Positions 9,100 to 16,846 of a stretch of 64,000 bases of DNA are shown one piece after another. Source of the stretch: CAVSUZ01 sp963791885 (GTDB taxonomy: Bacteria; Pseudomonadota; Alphaproteobacteria; Acetobacterales; Acetobacteraceae). The stretch is from positions 2,170,001 to 2,234,000 of the forward strand of contig CAWBUL010000005.1 in assembly GCA_963791885.1 (NCBI GenBank). Reading direction: 5' to 3'. Position 1 is the stretch's first letter, and every line of letters begins with the position of its first letter. A program made the translations under genes and the position numbers. A model generated the notes under the pieces. That model saw nothing but the letters and a program-made list of their open reading frames with translations, did no database searches and was not told the DNA's origin.

Positions 9100-9332
9100 T
9101 ACGCGGTGCCCGGCGCCAGCGCGTATTTTCTGGGCGGCGCTGGGGCGTGGGTGAGACCGGCGCAACCGGCCCCACCGGTAACCGCTACGGCGATGCGCTC
9201 TGCCATAGCTGCATCGCCGTCGTCGGTCCCGATCAGCGTTCCGTTACGCTTGAAACAGGCAACGGCGATCGTGTGGAGAACATGAACCTCTTCGCTGCCC
9301 GCGTTCTGCAGGGATTGGCGAAGGCCATCTGA
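9100..9332 (+). pseudogene. Internally deleted second cinA-type copy
   Basis: Two separate stretches of the upstream amidase reappear. AVPGASAYFLGGA is encoded near 9104-9142. Directly after it come GETGATGPTGNRYGDA and the rest of the C-terminus to a TGA at 9330. The intact gene has about 130 bases between these blocks, and the second copy lacks them, as well as everything before AVPG. The downstream part is open from a GTG at 9147 and could encode about 61 residues, but it lacks the conserved AESSTGG block. Treated as a remnant. Confidence 0.8.
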
Positions 9333-9409
9333 ACCGGCGCGATGCTGCGCTCTGCGGCTGATCGTGGGGCAATCTCTCTTGCGCGACCAAAGACCTGGAA
9401 CGAATGCTA

Positions 9410-10737
9410 TTACGTCTCTCCGTAGATTTCGATCTGGTCCAGGTGGAGGTTGGCCGGGGAGAGCAGGATGAAGCGCAGGAATTGCGCGTGGACGGGGTCT
9501 GTGCGGATCACCAGCGGATGACCGTCAGCGCCGCCGAAGATGGGGCCATCGGATTGATGGTGCAGCGTCAGCCAGTGAGATCCATCGGCTGAGGCGGTCA
9601 CGACGCAGGCGCGGACGCTCTGCGCCAAAGTCCGGTCGTCGCAGCGATTGAACACGCGAATTTCCCGTACCTTTGCTGAGGCGCCGAGATCGAGCTCCCA
9701 CCAGGGGCGATCCTCCTTTGCCGTGTGGCATTGGAAGCTGCCGGAGATGGTCCCGTTCACCAGCCCGGCGGCATCCTGGCTAGGATCGGCACCGCGCGAG
9801 AAGGGCGAGACAGAACTTTGCCGCGCCGGCTTCCGAAGTGCGATGTTGGGCCAGGGCGGCGGAGGCAGGATTGTGGCGCGCCGGGCCGCTTGGCTGATGC
9901 GCTCAGCCCAGAAGTCGGCGAGCGCGCGGTCCTCCACGGCGTTGAGCTCGGCCAGCACGGCGCGGTGCTGATCAGTGGCGTGGAGGTCCTTCCAAAGAGC
10001 CTGGCCAGCGAAATCGCCCTGCACCCCTCTGGCCACGCGCAACAGAAATCCTGCTCTGACTTGAAGGGATAGTGGTGAACCAATCCGTGCTGCATCAGCC
10101 GGCCGGCATGGGCGGGTTCAATGCGGGGGTGGTGGGGTGGGGGCGGCACGGGCTCGCCGAGGACGTTCACCTGAGACGCGCCGGGGGAGAGGATGGAGGT
10201 TGGATCGGTCCAGATCGGGGCGCCGTCGGCCGGGGTCTCCAGGCTGAGCCGGTTGCTGCGCAGAAGCACCCGGGTCACGTGGGTCAGGTCGGGCTGACGG
10301 CGGACAAAGGTGCGCAGGATGCCGCCGGGCGGGCGGGTCCGGAAGCCGCTGTTGCCGAAACCGATGCGATTGAGGTGGATGGCATCCCACGTGGCTTCGG
10401 CGGCATCGAGCAGGCGTTCGATGTCATGGGTCGCAGGCACGTGAACGAACTCATCCAGGTCCAGAATGAGCGCCCAGGGATGGGAGCGGCGGGCCTGATC
10501 CAGGCCACGGAGCGCCATATGGACGCGCTGCCCGCGCCAGGGGTGGTGGATGAAGGTGACGAACGGATTAGGCCCCACGGTAAAGGGAAGCACGGCCTCC
10601 CACAAAGCGGCGGGGTCGTCGTCATTGCAGGTGAGGTAGACGTGGTCGAAGCCGATCGCGCGATGATAGGCGAGCCATTCAGGAGCGTAGGGCGTCTCCC
10701 AACGAGCGGCAGCCACCAAAGCGACACGGCCTGACAT
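9410..10737 (-). CDS. Glycosyltransferase (family 92/2-like) with C-terminal F5/8 type C domain; frameshifted
   Basis: The first part (MSGRVALVAAARWETPYAPEWLAYH...) is a glycosyltransferase with LDLDEF as the DxD-type metal site and ends HHYPFKSEQDF. Translation then leaves frame. The continuation LLRVARGVQGDFAGQALW lies in the next frame and leads through a helical linker to a discoidin/F5-8C domain (NIALRKPARQSS ... LHLDQIEIYGE). Adding one base in GATTTCTGTTGC near 10042 restores one protein of about 440 residues. Such proteins may glycosylate cell-surface or capsular sugars, with the C-terminal domain binding carbohydrate. No neighbouring polysaccharide genes support a pathway. Confidence 0.8.
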
Positions 10738-11088
10738 ACTTGGACGGACTGAGCCGGCGTACATGAGCCGAGGTAGACCGGATCAACTGGGGACCGCAAC
10801 GGTGTGACGTTCGGAAACCACACCAGGTACGAAAGAGCGTTCCCACCACATTATCCCGCTTTCCTTCGCAGGGCTTGGCGATAAAGCGGTGAATATGCCA
10901 CGTAGATCCGTTGGAGTCACGAAACCATCAGGCAGGAACTACAACTTTGCCAAGAAAAGTTCTTGCGTTCACGGACGCGTGAAGGTTAAGAGGGTTTTAT
11001 CTCCACCGGATCACAGCGGTTCGGCTGCGGACCGGACCGGAGAGGTCTTGCATCCGGTCTTCACACGCTAAGCAATCGGGGAAACGTC
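10738..11088. other. Intergenic gap without recognised gene
   Basis: About 350 bases between divergent genes. A 60-codon frame at 10889-11071 on the plus strand has no recognisable domain and unconvincing composition. The stretch should hold promoters for the glycosyltransferase (minus) and the small protein (plus), but no clear consensus was identified. Confidence 0.4.
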
Positions 11089-11390
11089 ATGGAGTTCTAT
11101 CCCGCGGTGCCCCGGTTCCAAAGGGCTTAGCCTTCGATCTTCACGACCTAAACGAGCTTCTCGCGTGGGCCGAGAGGCACCGGATGCGCTTGGTCGTTGA
11201 GCTCGATCATGAGATCGAGGGTGAGGAATATGAGGAAGTGCTGGCCTTCTACGAGGAGGGCAGCGCGCTGCGGCGCTGGCTCGTGTGGCGCTGCCATGAT
11301 TGCTTTGTACTGCAGCCGATGAACGGCCCAACGTTGCGCACCCGTCAGGTCACCGACCTCATGCAGGAACTGACGCCGCTCCGCCCCTGA
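11089..11390 (+). CDS. Small hypothetical acidic protein, probable frameshift near the start
   Basis: The secure part is the frame from 11103 to 11390, which encodes a compact acidic protein (HDLNELLAWAERHRM, then LVVELDHEIEGEEYEEVLAFYEEGS). No start codon opens that frame nearby until the Met at 11184. The ATG at 11089 lies one frame away. Removing one base of the CCC at 11101-11103 would join it to give a protein of about 100 residues beginning MEFYPRGAPVPKG. I do not recognise the family. The full-length reading is inference, and 11184 is the conservative start. Confidence 0.5.
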
Positions 11391-11446
11391 TTGGCAGGCG
11401 CCAACGCGGTCTGTAGGCTCTCGCCCCTGATCCGAAGGAGGGGGCG

Positions 11447-12304
11447 GTGGATTTCGGCGCATCGATGTTCTTCACCGACTATTCCATGTCAGCGGCTGAT
11501 CTCGCCCGGGCGCTGGAGGATCGAGGCTTCGAATCACTCTGGGCGCCGGAGCATTCGCATATTCCGCTGTCCCGCCGCTCACCCTACCCGGGCGGCGGCG
11601 ATCTGCCCAAACCGTATTACGATACGATGGATCCCTTCGTGACGCTGACCACCGCAGCGGCCGCCACGAGCCGTCTGAAGGTGGGAACGGGGGTGTGTCT
11701 GATCATCCAGCGGGACCCGATCCAGACCGCGAAGCTGGTTGCTTCGATCGATCAGATCTCGGGCGGGCGGTTCCTGTTCGGCACAGGGAACGGGTGGAAT
11801 GCCGAAGAAATGGAAGATCACGGCACGGTCTTCGAGACGCGGCACAAGCTGGCGCGCGAACGGGTCGAGGCGATGAAGGCGATTTGGACTCAATCGAAGC
11901 CTGAGTATCACGGGGAGTTCGTGAAGTTCCCGCCGATGATGGCGTGGCCCAAGCCCGTGCAGAAGCCGCATCCGCCGGTGATCGTGGGCGGAGCGTGGCC
12001 GTACGGCGCACGGCGCGCGGTGCGTTATGGCGATGGGTGGATTCCGCTGGCGAGCCGGCCGCAATACGACGACGTGACACGGTTCTTTCCGGAGTTCCGC
12101 AAGATGGCGGAGGAAGCGAAGCGGGATCCAGCGTCGCTTGCCATCAGCATTTTCAATGCGCCGGAAGATGAGGGCAAGCTGGCGCGCTACCGCGAGGCGG
12201 GTGTGGTACGAGTGAGCGTATCGCTTCCGTCCGCCAAGGCAGACGTGGTGCTGCCGATCCTGGACCGGTGGGTCAAGCTGAGCGAAAAGTTCGGGAAGAA
12301 TTGA
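11447..12304 (+). CDS. LLM class F420-dependent (luciferase-like) oxidoreductase
   Basis: This 285-residue TIM-barrel flavin or F420 oxidoreductase begins at GTG 11447, after a GGAGGGGGCG ribosome-binding stretch. Family features are the FESLWAPEHSHIP segment, SRLKVGTGVCLI, the RFLFGTGNGWN loop, and KPHPPVIVGG. It ends near a conserved PILDRW motif. Members oxidise alcohols or reduce varied substrates with F420 or FMN, and the true cofactor cannot be told here. The gene is convergent with the Ni/Co transporter and has no evident functional link to its neighbours. Confidence 0.92.
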   Translation: MDFGASMFFTDYSMSAADLARALEDRGFESLWAPEHSHIPLSRRSPYPGGGDLPKPYYDTMDPFVTLTTAAAATSRLKVGTGVCLIIQRDPIQTAKLVASIDQISGGRFLFGTGNGWNAEEMEDHGTVFETRHKLARERVEAMKAIWTQSKPEYHGEFVKFPPMMAWPKPVQKPHPPVIVGGAWPYGARRAVRYGDGWIPLASRPQYDDVTRFFPEFRKMAEEAKRDPASLAISIFNAPEDEGKLARYREAGVVRVSVSLPSAKADVVLPILDRWVKLSEKFGKN

Positions 12305-12313
12305 TCCCAAGTA

Positions 12314-13378
12314 TCACACGCGGGTCCTGAGCGGCACCTCGTATTCGTCGAATCTCTTGATCTTGTAGACGAGATAAGAGATCAACCAAGCGGCGATGAA
12401 GACGCCGATGATGACGAAGCCCAGGTTGTTGAAGTTATCATTGAGAATGCCGATTACGTCCCAGAAACTGCCTTTGAGGTTGAACTGATCGGCAAGGAGG
12501 CCCAGCGTCTCGATACGGCCGATCATCAACGCAACTATCACGGAAACCAGCGTGATGGTCAGATTGTAGTAGAGCTTCCGGATCGGCCGCACGAAGGCCC
12601 ATTCGTACGCGCCCAGCATCAGGATGCCGTCGGTCGTATCAACCAGCGACATGCCCGCGGCAAAGAGGGTGGGAAAGACCAGCACGATCCAAATTGATAA
12701 GCCTTGCGAAGCCTGGCTCGCGGAGATTCCGAGCAGGCTCACCTCGGTTGCGGTATCGAAACCGAGACCGAACAGGAAGCCGAGCGGCAGCATCCAGAGC
12801 GGATTGGAGACGAGGCGGAAAAGCGGCCGAAAAAGGCGGGCGAGCAGCCCTCGATTGTTCAAGAGAATGTCGAGGTCATTGTTGCGATAGGGTTCGCCGC
12901 GACGAACCCGACCGAAGGCCTGCGCAACGCCCCGCAGGATGACGATGTTCATCCCGGCGATAAGGAACAGGAACAGCGCCGAGACACTGGTGGAGATCAC
13001 GCCGCCGATGTCCCTCCAGCTCTCGAACCGACTCTGCAGCTCTGCTGCCGTCGCCGCCACGGCAGCAGCCACTAGGATAACAACGAGCGAGTGACCGATC
13101 GCGAAGCAAAAGCCGACCGTGACGGACCGCTGGCCATCCTGCATCAGCTTACGAGTTACATTGTCGATCGCCGCGATGTGGTCAGCGTCAACAGCGTGGC
13201 GCAAGCCAAATCCCCAGGCGATCAGGCCGGTGCCGACCAGCAGCGGCTGGGAATGGAAAGCGACAAAGGCCCAGGCCCAGGCGCCAATGTTGAAGGCGGC
13301 AAGCAAGACGTAGATGCCGAGAACGCGCAGGCGCAGGCCCTCGGTTCTCGGGTCGAGCTGGGTGATGGCCGCGGACAT
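12314..13378 (-). CDS. NiCoT family nickel/cobalt transporter (HoxN/NixA type)
   Basis: This 354-residue polytopic inner-membrane permease carries the signature RHAVDADHIAAIDN with the HX4DH metal motif at about residues 61-67. It also has a second family block, LGFGLGFDTATEV-like, around residue 200. NiCoT proteins take up Ni2+ or Co2+ with high affinity. It is the last gene of a minus-strand run behind the thiocyanate hydrolase genes, 38 bases after the P15K-like gene. Because that hydrolase uses cobalt, this transporter most likely imports Co2+; that specificity is inferred from context. Confidence 0.93.
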   Translation of the reverse strand: MSAAITQLDPRTEGLRLRVLGIYVLLAAFNIGAWAWAFVAFHSQPLLVGTGLIAWGFGLRHAVDADHIAAIDNVTRKLMQDGQRSVTVGFCFAIGHSLVVILVAAAVAATAAELQSRFESWRDIGGVISTSVSALFLFLIAGMNIVILRGVAQAFGRVRRGEPYRNNDLDILLNNRGLLARLFRPLFRLVSNPLWMLPLGFLFGLGFDTATEVSLLGISASQASQGLSIWIVLVFPTLFAAGMSLVDTTDGILMLGAYEWAFVRPIRKLYYNLTITLVSVIVALMIGRIETLGLLADQFNLKGSFWDVIGILNDNFNNLGFVIIGVFIAAWLISYLVYKIKRFDEYEVPLRTRV

Positions 13379-13416
13379 GGACCTTTTCGGCTGCTGCTGG
13401 TTGCGGGCGGGGGGAG

Positions 13417-13728
13417 CTAACAGGCCTCGAGGCGAGACCGGACCACGCGCATCCGATCGGCAAGATCGGCTTCACTCAGCAATCCCCGACTGAGCATGGT
13501 GTGGGCCAAGGCGAGAAGCTGGAGCTCGGGTCCAGGTGTGCCGCTGTAGACCGTTTCACCGAGCTGATCTTCCACTTGCCGCCGTTCCAGCGACGGCAGT
13601 GCATCCGCTGCGGAGAGACACTCGCAGGTCGCGTAAAGACTGACCTTCCAAGGCGGATCAGGGCTGGTGACGCCGTATTTGGGGGCGAGCTTTTCCCAGG
13701 TTTTGTCTTCGTTCCGCAGAGTTCTCAA
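13417..13728 (-). CDS. P15K-like / nitrile hydratase accessory protein
   Basis: This protein of about 103 residues resembles the N-terminal region of nitrile hydratase beta subunits (ending ELQLLALAHTMLSRGLLSEADLADRM). That is the fold of the small factors that deliver cobalt to Co-type nitrile hydratases and, as P15K, to thiocyanate hydrolase. It lies between scnC and the Ni/Co transporter, as expected of a maturation factor. The only plausible start is TTG at 13728. It lies in the same frame as scnC, 11 codons past the scnC stop, and no ATG or GTG is available. An alternative is a start codon lost to a sequencing error. Confidence 0.75.
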   Translation of the reverse strand: MRTLRNEDKTWEKLAPKYGVTSPDPPWKVSLYATCECLSAADALPSLERRQVEDQLGETVYSGTPGPELQLLALAHTMLSRGLLSEADLADRMRVVRSRLEAC

Positions 13729-13761
13729 GGAGCGGGATGAGCGCGGGCTCGGTTGGGTTTG

Positions 13762-14520
13762 TCACTGGGCTGCCTCAGCATGATGCTCAGGCACTGGGCG
13801 GCGTGCCTTATGCACGGGGCGGGGATCGTCAGCGGTGCGGCCGGGTTTGGGCAGGGCGACACCGATCATCGTATCGCGCGTGACGATTTCAGCCAGCTGT
13901 TCCTCAGTCCAGCCATCGGTGCCCTCCGGGCGAAGCGGCAACACCATGAACCGGCATTTCTGGTTCGAGTCCTCGACCCGGATTTCGATGTCGGGAGACA
14001 TGGTCAAGCCGAACTCGGTCAGCACCTGGCGAGGCCAGCGGATCAGGCGGCGGCGATAGTCTGGTGATCGATACCAGTAGGGGGAATGACCCAGCAACGG
14101 ACGTGGATAGCAGGAGCACAGGGTGCAGACGATCACGTGGTGCAGGGTCGGGTTATCTTCGAGGACACGAAGATTCATGTAGTCGCTGGGCGTGCCGGAG
14201 CCGGTGGGTTCTTTCCAGTCGATGCCGATTTCCATGCAGGCCGCGACTGCGTCGGCGAGGACGCGCTTCTTGAATTCAGGATCGGTCCAGGCTTTGGCAA
14301 CGAGACGAGAGCCAGCCGCGGGCCCGATCTGCTCTGCCCACTCAGTAAATTTACGATGGTCGTCCGCGGTGAACAGGCCTTTTTCGATCGCGAGTTCGCG
14401 GACGGCAATTTCGAGGACTTCGAAGTCAGTGATTTCCTCGACCATTGGCGCGGCCGGGTGCTCGTGCAGGCCGTCATGGTCGTGGTGGTGGTCGTGATCA
14501 TGATCGTGCGGTTGTGGCAC
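13762..14520 (-). CDS. scnC: Thiocyanate hydrolase gamma subunit (cobalt-binding; NHase-alpha-like)
   Basis: This is the catalytic metal subunit. The claw motif V-C132-T-L-C135-S-C137-Y binds low-spin Co(III), with the two later Cys normally oxidised; Thr in CTLC marks the cobalt type. The fold is that of nitrile hydratase alpha. The GTG at 14520 is preceded by AGGAG. It opens with a His/Asp-rich tail (HDHDHDHHHDHDG) of a kind I recall in Thiobacillus ScnC, which may bind metal. The length is 252 residues. A separate small beta-C-like subunit (scnA) and beta-N-like subunit (scnB) favour thiocyanate hydrolase over two-subunit nitrile hydratase. Related three-subunit nitrile hydratases cannot be excluded. 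Confidence 0.88.
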   Translation of the reverse strand: MPQPHDHDHDHHHDHDGLHEHPAAPMVEEITDFEVLEIAVRELAIEKGLFTADDHRKFTEWAEQIGPAAGSRLVAKAWTDPEFKKRVLADAVAACMEIGIDWKEPTGSGTPSDYMNLRVLEDNPTLHHVIVCTLCSCYPRPLLGHSPYWYRSPDYRRRLIRWPRQVLTEFGLTMSPDIEIRVEDSNQKCRFMVLPLRPEGTDGWTEEQLAEIVTRDTMIGVALPKPGRTADDPRPVHKARRPVPEHHAEAAQ

Positions 14521-14546
14521 GCATTCTCTCCTGCGGTTTGGTGCGA

Positions 14547-14858
14547 TCAATTGCTGATGGGATCGAGCCAGCGATCGGGAAATTCGGTCTGTAGCGTGTC
14601 CTTTTCGAAGGGATAGCCTTCCCACAGGTCCTTCTGGCGGAAGCGGACGATGTAGAACTGCTCCCGCTGCGCGTCGTCGCGGTTCCACGCCTCATCTTCC
14701 GGGATCAGATCTTCATAGGTACGCTCAGCAATAACGCCGCTGACGCCGCGGACAAACATCTGTGTACGGGTGTAGAAGAGGTTCGGCAGATCCTTCACGC
14801 GGACCCGATCACCGACCTTGAAGCGGGCCGGTACTTCGCCGGTCTTACTGCTTGCCAT
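14547..14858 (-). CDS. scnA: Thiocyanate hydrolase alpha subunit (NHase beta C-terminal-like)
   Basis: This 103-residue SH3-like barrel corresponds to the C-terminal domain of nitrile hydratase beta. It has FKVGDRVRVKDLP near the start, an RGVSGVIAE turn and YIVRFRQKDLWEG near the end. In Thiobacillus thioparus the thiocyanate hydrolase genes run scnB-scnA-scnC, and the same order is seen here on the minus strand. Its start overlaps the scnB stop by 14 bases, indicating coupled translation and stoichiometric assembly. It ends 26 bases before the scnC start. Confidence 0.87.
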   Translation of the reverse strand: MASSKTGEVPARFKVGDRVRVKDLPNLFYTRTQMFVRGVSGVIAERTYEDLIPEDEAWNRDDAQREQFYIVRFRQKDLWEGYPFEKDTLQTEFPDRWLDPISN

Positions 14859-15270
14859 GGCGCGCCTTCACCTCTGCGACTTTTTCAAGAAATTCCGTCA
14901 ATGAGATGAGATTCTTGTCCACGAGCGTGCGGGCCGCTGCCCAGATCCATCCCCCGTAGTAGGGAAAGCCGTAATACAGGGTCGGGCCGAGATCGTTATT
15001 GCCTCGGCGCCGTCGTTCCTCCGCGTTCCAGACGCCGCGCCAGCCGAGCACCTCACAGGTCACGTAGGTGTTCAGCTCCCACAACTCTTCCTCTTTTTCC
15101 TCGTAGATGACCGGCACGTCGGGCTGGCCGCCGACATCATGGGGCGGAACCATATAGGCGACGAATTCCGTATGCTCGCCCTCGTAAGGCCAATCATCCT
15201 TTCGGTGCACGATCGGCGATAAGCGAGCGCCGACATTGTAGTATTCTTGAAGATCATTCCGCAATGTCAT
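14845..15270 (-). CDS. scnB: Thiocyanate hydrolase beta subunit (NHase beta N-terminal-like)
   Basis: This 141-residue subunit corresponds to the N-terminal half of nitrile hydratase beta. It contains RLSPIVHRKDDWPYEGEH, LWELNTYVTCEVLGWRGVW and a late GGWIWAAARTLVDKNLIS segment. The ATG at 15270 has AAAGGAG nine bases upstream, which rules against the longer frame beginning at 15369. It is the first gene of the scnB-scnA-scnC-P15K-NiCoT run, so the operon promoter should lie in 15271-15480. The holoenzyme hydrolyses SCN- to COS and ammonia. Confidence 0.87.
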   Translation of the reverse strand: MTLRNDLQEYYNVGARLSPIVHRKDDWPYEGEHTEFVAYMVPPHDVGGQPDVPVIYEEKEEELWELNTYVTCEVLGWRGVWNAEERRRRGNNDLGPTLYYGFPYYGGWIWAAARTLVDKNLISLTEFLEKVAEVKARHGKQ

Positions 15271-15582
15271 TGCTTTCAGCTCCTTTGCTCGCTGGCTGAA
15301 GGAGTAGCGGCGCGCACGGAGCGCGCGCCTGCTCGTTGATGGGAATAAGAGGCTAAAGCACGCAACCAAAGATTGGCCGTTTGCTTCATAAAGGCCTCAC
15401 CTTCTCTCCGTTTTCTGAAGGTCCTGACATAAAGAGTGCGAGGGCCTGGGCTTGCGCGCAAGTCGTAATGTTTTCTGTCCAATTATGTCTCATTCCGGAC
15501 AAAGAATGTTGAAGGCAGGATCTCGATCTGGCGTTAACGCAGGGGAAGCCGGCCCCGCCGATGCCAGTCCGTCAAAGTGTGA

Positions 15583-15924
15583 CGAATACGCTTTCGATTA
15601 TGCCGCCCTATTTTTGCTACGGCGACTACAAACAATCCCAACACCAGGCTGCAAGCGCCTCCTGTGTCGAGCGCGTATTACAGCATCCCGAACGGCTACA
15701 CTGTCATCGCGCCGACCCGTGGCGCGCTGGCGTTCTCTTTCGATGCCTATACCGTGCAAGCGGGGGACTACAGCGACTCGGGCCATGACACGCTCAACCT
15801 CACCGTCGACGGCACGGTCGCCACCGGCGCAGTCTCCATCCCCGAACCTCGTTCCGTGACGCTGCTCGGGCTGGGGATCATTGCGGCGGGTTTCGCGGGA
15901 AAATTGCGCCGCCGCTCCCGCTAA
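15583..15924 (+). pseudogene. PEP-CTERM protein, 3' remnant
   Basis: The last 28 codons encode a textbook PEP-CTERM sorting tail: IPEPRSVTLLGLG, then a hydrophobic run (IIAAGFAG) and the basic end KLRRRSR. Such tails direct exported proteins to exosortase. Upstream the frame is open only from 15583 and lacks a plausible start and signal peptide; a GTG at 15664 would give 86 residues. It is most likely the end of a larger exported protein whose 5' part has been lost or shifted out of frame. No exosortase gene is in the window. Confidence 0.7.
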
Positions 15925-15929
15925 CTGTG

Positions 15930-16514
15930 TCATGGCGTCGGCGGCGCCTGCGGCGGCGCTGCCGCATGCAGGTCGGCCGGGGTGTTGACGTTCCAGAAGG
16001 GGTCGTTGTCAGCGGCTGCGGAAAAGGGAACGACCCGCATGCCGATCAAAGCGCCGAACCGGCGAGCCGCGAAAGGGCCGGGTCCGGATAGAACGTCACG
16101 CAGGGCATCCGCGCTGGGCATCGGCCAGAGCGCGACAAGGTAATGGGTTCGGCCCAGACTGGCGGCGCAGGCCGGTGCCGGCGTCAGCGCCTTGGCTAGC
16201 CCGGCGGGAGCGAAGGGCGTGTCGGCTGGAATCGTCAGGAGCGCGTCCGCGCCGAGCGTGGCGGCCCAGTGCAGCCCGGCCAGTACGCCGGCCAGGGGCC
16301 CGCGGCCGGCGAAAGTTCCGTCCGGCAGGACCGGGACCGCGAAGCCGGCATAGCGCGCAGGATCGCCATTGGCGCTGATCGCCACGGCAACGGTTTCAGT
16401 CCGCAGACGGTCCAGGACGTGGGCGACGAGTGGCTTTCCCCCCAGCGGCAGCAGCGGTTTGTCGGCGCCCATGCGGCGGGATTGGCCCCCAGCCAAGGCG
16501 AGGCCAGCAATCAT
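15930..16514 (-). CDS. mobA: Molybdenum cofactor guanylyltransferase
   Basis: MobA transfers GMP from GTP to molybdopterin to form the MGD cofactor. The 194-residue length is normal. The signature loop LALAGGQSRRMGADK is at residues 5-19, the LLTIPADTPF metal and nucleotide block is in the middle, and the C-terminal FWNVNTPADL is conserved. No other molybdopterin genes are nearby. It ends 5 bases from the PEP-CTERM remnant on the other strand. Its upstream side is a 330-base gap leading to the IS110 element. Confidence 0.93.
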   Translation of the reverse strand: MIAGLALAGGQSRRMGADKPLLPLGGKPLVAHVLDRLRTETVAVAISANGDPARYAGFAVPVLPDGTFAGRGPLAGVLAGLHWAATLGADALLTIPADTPFAPAGLAKALTPAPACAASLGRTHYLVALWPMPSADALRDVLSGPGPFAARRFGALIGMRVVPFSAAADNDPFWNVNTPADLHAAAPPQAPPTP

Positions 16515-16846
16515 GCATCTACTCCGGTTTGGGACCGGTTCTCTTCAGCCCGGGCTGAATGGAGGAATAGTGCGTGTCTCGCTTAAGTCTCATGTGTGGA
16601 CGACCCCTGCGTCGCAAGGAGAATCTGCGGCTGGCGGGTCGGTCGGGTGCACTCATGTGTCCGGCCTGTAGATGCGGCGGTCTTGCCGCTGGCCTTGATG
16701 CAGTCCGTGGATCGGATCCCGATCAGTTTTTCGCGCTGAAGCGGCGCGTGAGACGCGGCGGGTTGGTCCAATCCCCGTTCGACCGGTTCGCCATCACAGC
16801 ATCATCACCCTCGCGATTGCGTTGCGCTCTGGCCTGCCCAAGGAGA
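16515..16846. other. Gap between mobA and IS110 transposase
   Basis: About 330 bases with no convincing gene on either strand. The part nearest 16847 should include the distal end of the IS110 element, since these transposons carry a short noncoding 3' flank. I could not fix the boundary because IS110-family insertions lack classical inverted repeats and target duplications. Confidence 0.4.

Noticed and set aside
10889..11071. 60-codon plus-strand frame
   Set aside because: No ribosome-binding site, no recognisable pattern, and atypical composition in an intergenic gap.
14498..14616. Plus-strand valine-rich run (VVVVVVIMIV) opposite scnC
   Set aside because: It is the antisense reading of the His/Asp-rich tail codons of scnC, not a membrane segment.
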